NCBI GenBank assembly: GCA_045652965.1
Contig: JAZOLI010000027.1
Coordinates: 1-14,539 of the forward strand
Direction of reading: 5' to 3'
DNA from: Scatosoma sp045652965
Lineage (GTDB): Bacteria > Bacillota > Clostridia > Christensenellales > Borkfalkiaceae
Length of the DNA: 14,539 bases
The position numbers and the translations under genes are program-made. This document shows positions 1 through 5,906 of this stretch, one piece after another. How positions within the stretch are numbered: the first letter of the stretch is position 1; each line of letters starts with the position of its first letter. The notes under the pieces are model-generated. The model saw nothing but the letters and a program-made list of their open reading frames with translations. It was not told the DNA's origin and did no database searches.

Positions 1-79
1 TAGGCGAAGCGGTGAGCTTGCAAAAGCCGATCTCGCTTGCCCCTATATCTAAGGCAAATTGTTTCAATTTGTTTTGCAT
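1..79 (-). CDS. queG: Probable epoxyqueuosine reductase, N-terminal fragment
   Basis: Only the first 26 codons are in the window; the gene runs off the left edge. An ATG at 79 is preceded by AAGGAG with a 5-nt spacer. The peptide starts MQNKLKQFALDIGASEIGF and continues CKLTASP. The pattern of an amphipathic helix, then 'LGA..IGF', then a short polar stretch matches the start of the QueG-type cobalamin/Fe-S proteins that reduce epoxyqueuosine to queuosine in the wobble base of certain tRNAs. That is family knowledge applied to a very short fragment. Other double 4Fe-4S proteins begin in a similar way. The start lies 10 nt past the stop of the permease gene on the same strand, so the two are probably co-transcribed. 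Confidence 0.45.
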   Translation of the reverse strand, partial: MQNKLKQFALDIGASEIGFCKLTASP

Positions 80-89
80 GGGTTGCTCC

Positions 90-1244
90 TTATAAGAAAA
101 ATAACCATTCTGCTGCGGTGAGCACGATCAAAAACCCGAAGTTAAAAAGGGAGAAAAGCGTGATATATTTCCCTGCGCCGCCTTGCGTTTTGGACGTATA
201 TTCACGGAAAGTGATGAGACTTGCAAGGGAAGAAATGAGCGTGCCCACTCCGCCGACATTCACGCCCACGAGAAGCGCCGCATAATCGGTTGTAAATTGC
301 GAAAGCAAGATCGCCGACGGCACGTTGCTTATCATTTGACAAGAGAGCACGGAAACGAGCAGTGGGCTTTTTGCCATAAGCGAGCCAAACAAATTTTGCA
401 CGTCAGGAATACGCGCCATGTTCCCCGCAAAAACAAAGAACGCAACGAAGGTGAAAAGCAGTGCATAATCCACCTGCGCAAGCGCTTTTCTATCCATAAG
501 AAACAGCACGATGGGGATCACGATAAGCCCGATATAAAAGGATATAACACGAAATACAATAACGATGGAAAGGGTGAAAAGCAAAGCGTAAATTGCCGTG
601 CGCGCTTTGGGTAAACGAATTTCTTCGCCTGAAATTTCAAGCTCTTCTTTTTTTACGAACAAGCAACAAATGGTGATGAGTGCCACCGCCAAAACAAAGG
701 GTGGCAACATAATTTGCATAAATTCGAGCGTGGGAATGTTAAATTTCGTATAAAGATATAAATTTTGCGGATTTCCAAAGGGGGTGAGCATACCGCCGAG
801 ATTTGCCGCGATATTTTGCATGATAAAAGTGAACGCCATATATTTTTGCTTTCCCGTGGAAGAGAGCACGAAATAACCGAGCGGCAAAAAGGTCAAAAGC
901 GCCATATCGTTGGCAATCAACATTGAGCCCAAAAAAGTGATATACACGAGCGCAAGGATACAAGCGCGCGTGTTTTTAAACAGTTTCACAATCTTTTGCG
1001 CGAGCGCGAAAAAGAAACGAACGTTGCGGAGCGCGCAAACGACGGCAAGCACGCAAAACAAACACGTGAGCGTTTTGAGATCGAAATAATCTAAATATTT
1101 AGCGTCAATCGGAACGATAAAACAAGTGACGAGCGCCGCCACCGCCGCAATGCATAAAACGGCGTTCTTTTTCAAAAACGCGAAGATATGCTCTAATATA
1201 GCGCCGTGATGCGTTGAATTGTGTTTTTTGACCGCGACGTGCAT
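90..1244 (-). CDS. ArsB/citrate-type (ion transporter superfamily) permease
   Basis: A 384-residue, very hydrophobic inner-membrane protein with about ten predicted membrane segments. Two half-repeats each carry a family-type motif. In the first half, NDMALLTFLPL (about residues 112-122) leads to TPFGNPQNLYLY (about 154-165). In the second half there is a SNVPSAILLS segment. 'GNPQN' and 'NVPSA' are typical of ArsB/NhaD/CitM-like secondary carriers, which move arsenite, sodium or organic anions. The substrate cannot be read from the sequence. The start was set at 1244, not at the longer ORF start at 1274, because taaggagac stands just upstream with a T-rich spacer; the longer form would put the promoter inside the gene. 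The gene stands first in a minus-strand unit with the queG-like gene and is divergent from the ABC transporter. Confidence 0.75.
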   Translation of the reverse strand: MHVAVKKHNSTHHGAILEHIFAFLKKNAVLCIAAVAALVTCFIVPIDAKYLDYFDLKTLTCLFCVLAVVCALRNVRFFFALAQKIVKLFKNTRACILALVYITFLGSMLIANDMALLTFLPLGYFVLSSTGKQKYMAFTFIMQNIAANLGGMLTPFGNPQNLYLYTKFNIPTLEFMQIMLPPFVLAVALITICCLFVKKEELEISGEEIRLPKARTAIYALLFTLSIVIVFRVISFYIGLIVIPIVLFLMDRKALAQVDYALLFTFVAFFVFAGNMARIPDVQNLFGSLMAKSPLLVSVLSCQMISNVPSAILLSQFTTDYAALLVGVNVGGVGTLISSLASLITFREYTSKTQGGAGKYITLFSLFNFGFLIVLTAAEWLFFL

Positions 1245-1264
1245 AAAAAGTCTCCTTAGTGATA

Positions 1265-1290
1265 GCCGTAGCATATTATATCACTACGGC
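1265..1290 (-). promoter_or_regulatory. Permease promoter with palindrome around the -10
   Basis: On the minus strand TGATATAAT (1283 to 1275) is an extended -10 box, about 30 nt upstream of the permease start. No good -35 is seen 16-18 nt upstream. The -10 is enclosed by a perfect 7-bp inverted repeat, GCCGTAG (1265-1271) and CTACGGC (1284-1290), 12 nt apart. This could be an operator that blocks RNA polymerase. The promoter is moderately supported; the operator role is inferred. Confidence 0.5.
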
Positions 1291-1364
1291 GAAAAAAAAG
1301 CGAGCGATTTGCTTTAAAATAAGATAAATTTTTTTCAAAGGGTTTTCTTTTTTGTTTTCGCGCC

Positions 1365-1393
1365 TTGACATTTACGCGCGCGTGTGCTACAAT
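1365..1393 (+). promoter_or_regulatory. Sigma-A promoter of the ABC transporter gene
   Basis: TTGACA (1365-1370), a 17-nt spacer and TACAAT (1388-1393), with TGC directly before the -10 (extended -10). It lies about 65 nt before the chosen start codon at 1460. An upstream in-frame ATG at 1352 precedes this promoter, which argues against the longer reading frame. Confidence 0.85.
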
Positions 1394-1459
1394 GTTAAAA
1401 AATCAATTTATAAAATCAACAAAGCTCTCATGTGTAAAAACGCGCGGAAGGAGAAGCGT

Positions 1460-3328
1460 ATGTTTAAGCAAGAAACGGAAAATTTTGAGAAAGCGAAGAG
1501 CAATCAAGAAACCCAAAAGTGCGGCGAGCGCGCCGATTTAGAATGGTTGTTTGGCTATGGTGAAAGGAAGTCTGGCAAAAAGGACACCTTTTTACGCAAA
1601 TTGTTGCGTAAGGATTGGCTGAAATTCGTTTGGTCGACGTTCGTTTACCTTTTGCAGGCATCTCCGCTTTGGATAATGCCTTTAATCACCAGCGACGTGA
1701 TCGATTTAGTGACCGTTCAACCGGACGGTTATCAAACTCGGTTGATTGTAGACGCGGTGATTTTGTTCGTTATATTGGTGCAAAACGTCCCCACGACAAT
1801 TTGGCGCTCGTCGATTGTCAACAGTTGGATACGTTCCACTTCGGCGACCATAAAAAGCGGTGTCGTGCGCAAGCTTCAACGCCTTTCTATCACTTATCAT
1901 AAGGAGATAGAAGAAGGGCGCATCCAATCGAAATTCTTGCGCGATATCGAAAGCGTCGAAGCATACTATCGATATTTTTTAACAGGTTTTATCCCTGCGT
2001 TTATCGGGGCGATCGTGTCGGCGTTGATTGCGCTTTGGAAAAGCCCTATCGTCACTTTGTTTTTTGCGGTGCTTATCCCCGTTAAGGTGTTGTTGATGCG
2101 TTTCTTCCGCAATCCTATTCGGCAGGGCACGAGAGAATATAGAAAGCAAAACGAAGAGCTTTCCACCAAGCTCACCACGTCGCTGCAAATGCTTACCATC
2201 ACCAAGGCGCATGGCTTAGTCACTGAAGAAGGGGAAGAAGTGGATCGGCGCATTTGGTCGGTGACGCAATCGGGGTTAAAGCTGGATAAAACGCATGCGA
2301 AATTTGGCGCGGCGGGCTGGGCGATCAGCCAAATGCTGTCGGGTGTTTGCTTATTCTTTTGCGTATGGCTTGCCTTAAAAGGCACGATCACGGCTGGCGA
2401 AGTGGTGCTCTTTCAATCGATGTTTAGCTCGATAAGCGGATCTATTCAAGGTCTTGTCAATGCCTATCCTCATATTACGACGGGCAAAGAAGCAGTGCGC
2501 TCGCTTTCCGAGATTATTTGCGCGGAAGATTTAGAGCACGACGATGGGAAATTGCCCGTGTCGAAAATCAAAGGGGCGATCGACTTTGAAAACGTTTGCT
2601 ATCATTATCCCAACGACGAAAAGAACGTGGTGAAAGATTTCACTTTGTCTGTGAGCGCAGGCGAACGCATTGCCGTGGTTGGGCCTTCAGGCTCGGGCAA
2701 AACAACGCTCATGAACTTGGTGATCGGCTTGCTTTCTCCCACCCAAGGCCGCATCTTAATCGACGGCGTTCCGCTTACTCAAATGCCCATGCAGGAATAT
2801 AGAAAGTTTATTTCCGTTGTGCCGCAAAACACCATTCTTTTCCCTGGCACTATGCGAGAAAACATCACCTATGGGTTGAGTGGTTATAGCGAAGAAGAAC
2901 TTTTGCGCGCGGTCGAAGATGCCGACGTCAACGAATTTTTGCCCTCCCTTTCCAAGGGCTTGGATTCGGTTGTAGGTGAGCACGGCGACAAGCTTTCGGG
3001 CGGTCAAAAACAACGCGTGAGCATTGCCCGCGCGCTCATTCGCAATCCACGCATTTTGATCTTAGACGAAGCAACGTCGGCGCTTGATAATTTGGCGGAA
3101 CGCCAAGTGCAACAGGCAATTGATCGGCTCGTGAAAGAGCGCACCACCTTTATCGTTGCGCATCGGTTTTCCACCATACGAAACGCCGATCGTATCGTCG
3201 TGATGGAAGAAGGCGCGCTTGTGGAAGTGGGCACGTATGAAGAACTGATGGCGAAAAAGGGCAAGTTTGCCGAGCTTGAACGTTTAAGCCGTATCCGCGA
3301 AGCGGAAGCGCAACAAAACGTCGGATAA
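1460..3328 (+). CDS. ABC exporter, fused membrane and ATPase domains (half-transporter)
   Basis: A 622-residue type IV ABC exporter half-unit of the MsbA/LmrA/multidrug kind; it should act as a homodimer or with a partner in the cytoplasmic membrane. A charged N-terminal stretch (about 1-50) is followed by a six-helix membrane domain (about 52-345) and a nucleotide-binding domain (about 368-610). The latter has Walker A GPSGSGKTT (408-416), a Q-loop in VPQNTILFPGT, signature LSGGQ (512-516), Walker B ILILDEATSALD and the switch histidine in AHRFST (His568), so it looks catalytically complete. The start at 1460 has AAGGAG six nt upstream and lies downstream of a consensus promoter. No second half-transporter is adjacent, and the gene has its own promoter and terminator. 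The substrate (lipid, peptide or drug) cannot be inferred. Confidence 0.93.
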   Translation: MFKQETENFEKAKSNQETQKCGERADLEWLFGYGERKSGKKDTFLRKLLRKDWLKFVWSTFVYLLQASPLWIMPLITSDVIDLVTVQPDGYQTRLIVDAVILFVILVQNVPTTIWRSSIVNSWIRSTSATIKSGVVRKLQRLSITYHKEIEEGRIQSKFLRDIESVEAYYRYFLTGFIPAFIGAIVSALIALWKSPIVTLFFAVLIPVKVLLMRFFRNPIRQGTREYRKQNEELSTKLTTSLQMLTITKAHGLVTEEGEEVDRRIWSVTQSGLKLDKTHAKFGAAGWAISQMLSGVCLFFCVWLALKGTITAGEVVLFQSMFSSISGSIQGLVNAYPHITTGKEAVRSLSEIICAEDLEHDDGKLPVSKIKGAIDFENVCYHYPNDEKNVVKDFTLSVSAGERIAVVGPSGSGKTTLMNLVIGLLSPTQGRILIDGVPLTQMPMQEYRKFISVVPQNTILFPGTMRENITYGLSGYSEEELLRAVEDADVNEFLPSLSKGLDSVVGEHGDKLSGGQKQRVSIARALIRNPRILILDEATSALDNLAERQVQQAIDRLVKERTTFIVAHRFSTIRNADRIVVMEEGALVEVGTYEELMAKKGKFAELERLSRIREAEAQQNVG

Positions 3329-3353
3329 AACGTTATATGATATAATGTATGCA

Positions 3354-3377
3354 AAAGCCACCCAATCGGGTGGCTTT
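3354..3377 (+). terminator. Rho-independent terminator of the ABC gene
   Basis: AAAGCCACCC (3354-3363), loop AATC, GGGTGGCTTT (3368-3377): a 10-bp perfect stem 25 nt after the stop codon. The run of T after it is short and interrupted (cgttggt), so termination may rely on the stem's own T residues. Confidence 0.7.
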
Positions 3378-3387
3378 CGTTGGTGTT

Positions 3388-3458
3388 GGGTATCTGCCGT
3401 TTCTCACAAGTGAGAACTCTTGGCGGAGCTTCGCGGATAAATCCGCTCGCGCGAACCC
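3388..3458. repeat. 71-bp structured repeat, copy 1
   Basis: First copy of an element that begins GGGTATCTGCCG and ends GCGCGAACCC; copy 2 is at 3639-3709 and differs at 5 of 71 positions. It holds an outer stem CTGCCG with TGGCGG, closed here partly by G-T pairs, around an inner hairpin TTCTCAC-AA-GTGAGAA. A second hairpin, GCGGAT-AA-ATCCGC, follows. Just beyond it come ggcttcgcc and a further 8-bp hairpin, CTAATCTT-GAA-AAGATTAG (3470-3488). No open reading frame is seen. It lies between the ABC terminator and the tRNA terminator. Confidence 0.8.
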
Positions 3459-3490
3459 TTCGGCTTCGCCTAATCTTGAAAAGATTAGCA

Positions 3491-3526
3491 AAAAATAAAA
3501 CCTGTCGTTTGACAGGTTTTATTTTT
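3491..3526 (-). terminator. Terminator of the tRNA-Glu unit (bidirectional)
   Basis: A perfect 16-bp stem, AAAAATAAAACCTGTC (3491-3506) and its complement (3511-3526), with a 4-nt loop. Read on the minus strand it follows the tRNA 3' end by a few nt and ends in a T run. The A/T-rich stem base gives a T run on either strand. Confidence 0.85.
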
Positions 3527-3529
3527 TTG

Positions 3530-3601
3530 TGACCTTATCGGGACTCGAACCCGAGTTTGCGCCGTGAGAGGGCGCCGTCCTAACCGCTAGACGATAAGGC
3601 C
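3530..3601 (-). tRNA. tRNA-Glu (anticodon CTC)
   Basis: The minus strand folds into a full cloverleaf. The acceptor is GGCCTTA with TAAGGTC (one G-T pair). The D arm is GTCT-AGCGGTTA-GGAC. The anticodon arm is GCGCC-CTCTCAC-GGCGC, giving anticodon CTC, which reads the glutamate codon GAG. The variable loop is AAAC. The T arm is TCGGG-TTCGAGT-CCCGA, and the discriminator is A. CCA is not encoded. With the discriminator it is 72 nt. A truncated second copy lies upstream on the same strand, and a consensus promoter lies beyond that. Confidence 0.95.
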
Positions 3602-3638
3602 ATTTGGCAAAATATAAAGTTGTTCTCGTCCCTATATC

Positions 3639-3709
3639 GGGTATCTGCCGTTTCTCGCAAGCGAGAACTCTCGGCAGGGCTTCGCGGATAAATCCGCTCG
3701 CGCGAACCC
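3639..3709. repeat. 71-bp structured repeat, copy 2, fused to a tRNA remnant
   Basis: Second copy of the element at 3388-3458. The inner hairpin reads TTCTCGC-AA-GCGAGAA: the A and T of copy 1 are both changed, so the pair is kept. The outer stem is CTGCCG with CGGCAG, fully Watson-Crick here and G-T paired at two positions in copy 1. GCGGAT-AA-ATCCGC is unchanged. Its last 7 bases, CGAACCC (3703-3709), are also the T-arm bases of the truncated tRNA that follows, so repeat and tRNA share this junction. Confidence 0.85.
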
Positions 3710-3758
3710 GAGTTTGCGCCGTGAGAGGGCGCCGTCCTAACCGCTAGACGATAAGGCC
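3703..3758 (-). pseudogene. Truncated tRNA-Glu(CTC) copy
   Basis: The 67 bases at 3703-3769 are identical to 3546-3612 of the intact tRNA-Glu region. The copy keeps the 5' acceptor strand, D arm, anticodon arm (CTC), variable loop and the first half of the T arm. It then switches into the 71-bp repeat at the shared GGGTTCG. The 3' half of the T stem (CCCGA) and the 3' acceptor strand TAAGGTC are missing, so no cloverleaf can close. The identity includes the 11 bases upstream of the tRNA, which suggests a recent duplication. It sits closest to the promoter and would be transcribed first. Confidence 0.85.
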
Positions 3759-3800
3759 ATTTGGCAAAAACAACTTTTGCTAAACTCAATTTGCTTATGT

Positions 3801-3829
3801 AGTATAGCATATTTTTGGCGGAATATCAA
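3801..3829 (-). promoter_or_regulatory. Promoter of the tRNA-Glu unit
   Basis: On the minus strand: TTGATA (3829 to 3824), a 17-nt spacer, then TATACT (3806 to 3801), with TGC before the -10 (extended -10). It lies about 43 nt from the 5' end of the truncated tRNA copy. No closer promoter is seen in the 37 nt between repeat copy 2 and the intact tRNA, so the intact tRNA probably depends on this one. Confidence 0.8.
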
Positions 3830-3878
3830 CTGTTTTTGCGGGCGGTTATAAAAAAATTTTCATTTTTATGCAAAAGGT

Positions 3879-3911
3879 AAGCCCCCGAAAGCTAATCGCT
3901 TTCGGGGGCTT
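3879..3911 (-). terminator. Terminator of the GPH transporter gene
   Basis: A 14-bp perfect stem, AAGCCCCCGAAAGC (3879-3892) and GCTTTCGGGGGCTT (3898-3911), with a 5-nt loop, 21 nt past the transporter stop on the minus strand. The minus-strand tail (accttttgc) is only moderately T-rich. Confidence 0.8.
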
Positions 3912-3932
3912 GTAAGCTTGTTTTAAAACAAC

Positions 3933-5618
3933 TTATTCTTCTTTTTCATCTTCCACGTCAACCGCATCAACCACGTTTTCTACAACCGTTTCAGGGGTAG
4001 TAGCTTTCAAGGTTTCCACCGTTTCCGCTTCCGCTGCCGCTTCGTTTGCCGTGGCCAACGCTTTGCGTTCAGTGAGCTCTGCGCTCATTTTTTCAACCGT
4101 TTTCTTGTTAAGGTTGTAAATGAACGTGATGCCCACGAATTGCAAAATTGCGCTAAACATATAAAGACCTGCAACGAGCCAGCACATATTTTTTGCCGTT
4201 TCAACCGATTGACCGATCGTGCCTGCGCTTGAAACGTAGCCAAGCACACCCATCACTAAAAGCACGATGGAAGGGCCAATGCCTTGTGCGAGTTTTCTAA
4301 AGAAAGAGTGAAGCGAATAAACCGTGCCTTCTTCTCTCGTGCCGAATTTCCATTCGTTATAATCGATTGCGTCGCCCATCATAGCCCACGAAACGCAGGT
4401 GTAAACGCCCATACCAACGCCGAAGAAAACAAGACCGATAAGGTAAATAAGAAGAGCGGATTCTTTGGGGAGCAGGGGGAATATCATCATGATCGCCGCA
4501 CCAAACAAGGACACGATCGAGCCAACGATGGAAGCTTCTTGTTTGCCATATTTATCCACAATCTTTTTGATGAAAGGAATGAACAGGAACATGGGCAAGA
4601 AACCAATCAACATAACAAGCCCGGACATTTCCGCTTTTTGGAAATAAGTTGCAAACATGATTGTGTTTGCCGTCGTTGCCGATTGCATGCCAAGGAACAT
4701 ACCCATTGCGGCAAGCGTAACGCCAACGGCAGGGCGGTTTTTCATGAATTTCCCAAACGATTTGAAAATGTTTACGCTCGACGACGAATCGTTCGTTTTT
4801 ACAGAGCTTTCATTCACACGAATGGTGATCATTTTGATCATAAAGATAAAGGCGATAAAACCGAGAATACCCATAATAAGAGCAGCCCAGAACACGCGTT
4901 GACCAAGCAAAACTTGGATTTTTTCGCCGGTTAAGGGATTGAGAATGTTGTCGCCAATGTTGTAAGCTTCGCCCGTTAAAGGGTTTTTGCTAAGATTTTC
5001 AGGTGTGAACAAGTGCTTGGATTCTTCAGGGATAACGATGTTTTCCAAAAAGCCGAAAGAGCCTGCGCCTTCAAACGTAACGTTTTTCCAAATGATGAAA
5101 GGAAGAAGTACCATGGGTACCATGTTTCCGAGCATCGAACCAATCGAACGCCACGTGGAAAGTTCCGCTTGATGCAATTTATCGGGGGAAACAAGCGACA
5201 GCATAGAGCCATAGGGCACGTTCGCAATGGTGTAGCAAGCATCCCAAATGATATAGCCAACCACAAAGAGAATGGCTTTCACCCAAATGTCAGCATTGGG
5301 GAAAGGTAAGAACACCAACGCGCCTGCAACGAGCAAACCTACCGCGCCGACGAATATATACGTTTTAAATTTGCCCATTTTATATTTTCTCTTGTCGGCG
5401 TCGATCAAACTACCGATCAGGGGATCGTTGACAGCATCCCAAATTTGCACCAACACGAGAAGCAGCGAGAGCAAGCCCGTTTCAATCATCATGAACACGA
5501 GCCAGAACGTTTGCACCGTGCCTTTGAGCGAGAAGCTCATGTTGCAGCCGAAGTCGCCTGCCGCATAAGCGAGTTTGTCCCTCATACCGAAAGGACGTTT
5601 TTGTTGTACGGTTTCCAT
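3933..5618 (-). CDS. GPH-family glycoside/hexuronide:cation symporter
   Basis: A 561-residue membrane transporter of the glycoside-pentoside-hexuronide family (MelB, UidB and XynB relatives), expected to have 12 membrane helices. Clear family marks are AYAAGDFGCN (about 18-26); IWDAVNDPLIGSLID (59-73), with Asp61 and Asp65 at the cation-site positions known from MelB; and GDAIDYNEWKFGTREEG (415-431). It is longer than the usual 450-500 residues. There is a loop insert at about 180-240 containing NPLTGE twice (212-217 and 227-232), and an Ala/Glu/Val-rich acidic tail after about 520. The ATG at 5618 has AAGGAGG at good spacing. It is divergent from the GH2-uxuA-reductase genes, so the likely cargo is a glucuronide or another uronic-acid glycoside. 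The specific substrate is inferred from context only. Confidence 0.9.
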   Translation of the reverse strand: METVQQKRPFGMRDKLAYAAGDFGCNMSFSLKGTVQTFWLVFMMIETGLLSLLLVLVQIWDAVNDPLIGSLIDADKRKYKMGKFKTYIFVGAVGLLVAGALVFLPFPNADIWVKAILFVVGYIIWDACYTIANVPYGSMLSLVSPDKLHQAELSTWRSIGSMLGNMVPMVLLPFIIWKNVTFEGAGSFGFLENIVIPEESKHLFTPENLSKNPLTGEAYNIGDNILNPLTGEKIQVLLGQRVFWAALIMGILGFIAFIFMIKMITIRVNESSVKTNDSSSSVNIFKSFGKFMKNRPAVGVTLAAMGMFLGMQSATTANTIMFATYFQKAEMSGLVMLIGFLPMFLFIPFIKKIVDKYGKQEASIVGSIVSLFGAAIMMIFPLLPKESALLIYLIGLVFFGVGMGVYTCVSWAMMGDAIDYNEWKFGTREEGTVYSLHSFFRKLAQGIGPSIVLLVMGVLGYVSSAGTIGQSVETAKNMCWLVAGLYMFSAILQFVGITFIYNLNKKTVEKMSAELTERKALATANEAAAEAETVETLKATTPETVVENVVDAVDVEDEKEE

Positions 5619-5650
5619 AATTTTCCTCCTTAATGTTCAGTTGTTTAAAC

Positions 5651-5679
5651 GGAAGAACAAACCGTATTAACGTTCTTCC
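5651..5679. promoter_or_regulatory. Inverted repeat in the transporter 5' leader
   Basis: GGAAGAAC (5651-5658) and GTTCTTCC (5672-5679), perfect 8-bp arms 13 nt apart. It lies between the transporter promoter and its ribosome binding site, where it could be a repressor operator downstream of the start point or an RNA hairpin. No regulator gene is in the window to match it. Confidence 0.5.
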
Positions 5680-5696
5680 TTATGTATAACACACAC

Positions 5697-5725
5697 ATTA
5701 TATACCAAATTCACAAAATTGTCAA
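5697..5725 (-). promoter_or_regulatory. Sigma-A promoter of the GPH transporter
   Basis: On the minus strand: TTGACA (5725 to 5720), a 17-nt spacer and TATAAT (5702 to 5697), both consensus. It lies about 80 nt from the start codon, leaving a leader that holds the 5651-5679 inverted repeat. Confidence 0.88.
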
Positions 5726-5836
5726 TATATTTTTCCTTTTTAACAAAAATTTAGCAATTTTATTGACAAAATTCATCAAAATGTTTTATTCAATCATAAA
5801 AAAGCATAGCAATCTTTGTAAAAATCGTTAGAATCC

Positions 5837-5865
5837 TTGACAGATTTGTTCAAATTGGTTATAAT
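5837..5865 (+). promoter_or_regulatory. Sigma-A promoter of the GH2-uxuA operon
   Basis: TTGACA (5837-5842), a 17-nt spacer and TATAAT (5860-5865), both consensus. The -10 lies in a perfect palindrome TTATAATTATAA (5859-5870). The start codon at 5907 follows TAGGAGGG. The upstream 130 nt are very AT-rich. Such a strong core promoter on a catabolic operon would need repression when no substrate is present, but no clear operator is seen here. Confidence 0.88.
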
Positions 5866-5906
5866 TATAATGAGCAAAAATAAAATTATCATTTTAGGAG
5901 GGAAAG

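Noticed and set aside
1352..1459. A 36-residue N-terminal extension of the ABC transporter
   Set aside because: It would start before a consensus promoter at 1365-1393; the internal ATG at 1460 has a strong ribosome binding site.
3388..3709. Insertion sequence or integrase-bearing element at the tRNA
   Set aside because: No transposase or integrase frame exists in the region; at most the repeats are non-autonomous.
3388..3769. CRISPR array
   Set aside because: Only two repeat copies, 180 bp apart, with tRNA and terminator between them; there is no regular spacing and no cas gene.
3580..3810. A 76-codon minus-strand frame across the tRNA region
   Set aside because: It is read through the tRNA copies and the structured repeat; it contains promoter bases and has no ribosome binding site.
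4284..4934. A 216-codon open frame on the plus strand
   Set aside because: Antisense shadow of the GPH transporter, with low-complexity His/Lys/Asn composition and no supported start.
5763..5791. Second TTGACA upstream of the GH2 promoter
   Set aside because: The hexamer is present, but the -10 candidate TTATTC is poor and a perfect promoter lies 74 nt downstream.
5818..5835. Possible catabolite-control (cre) site upstream of the GH2 gene
   Set aside because: The match around AAATCGTTAGAA lacks the outer TG and CA of the consensus and fits too few positions to call.
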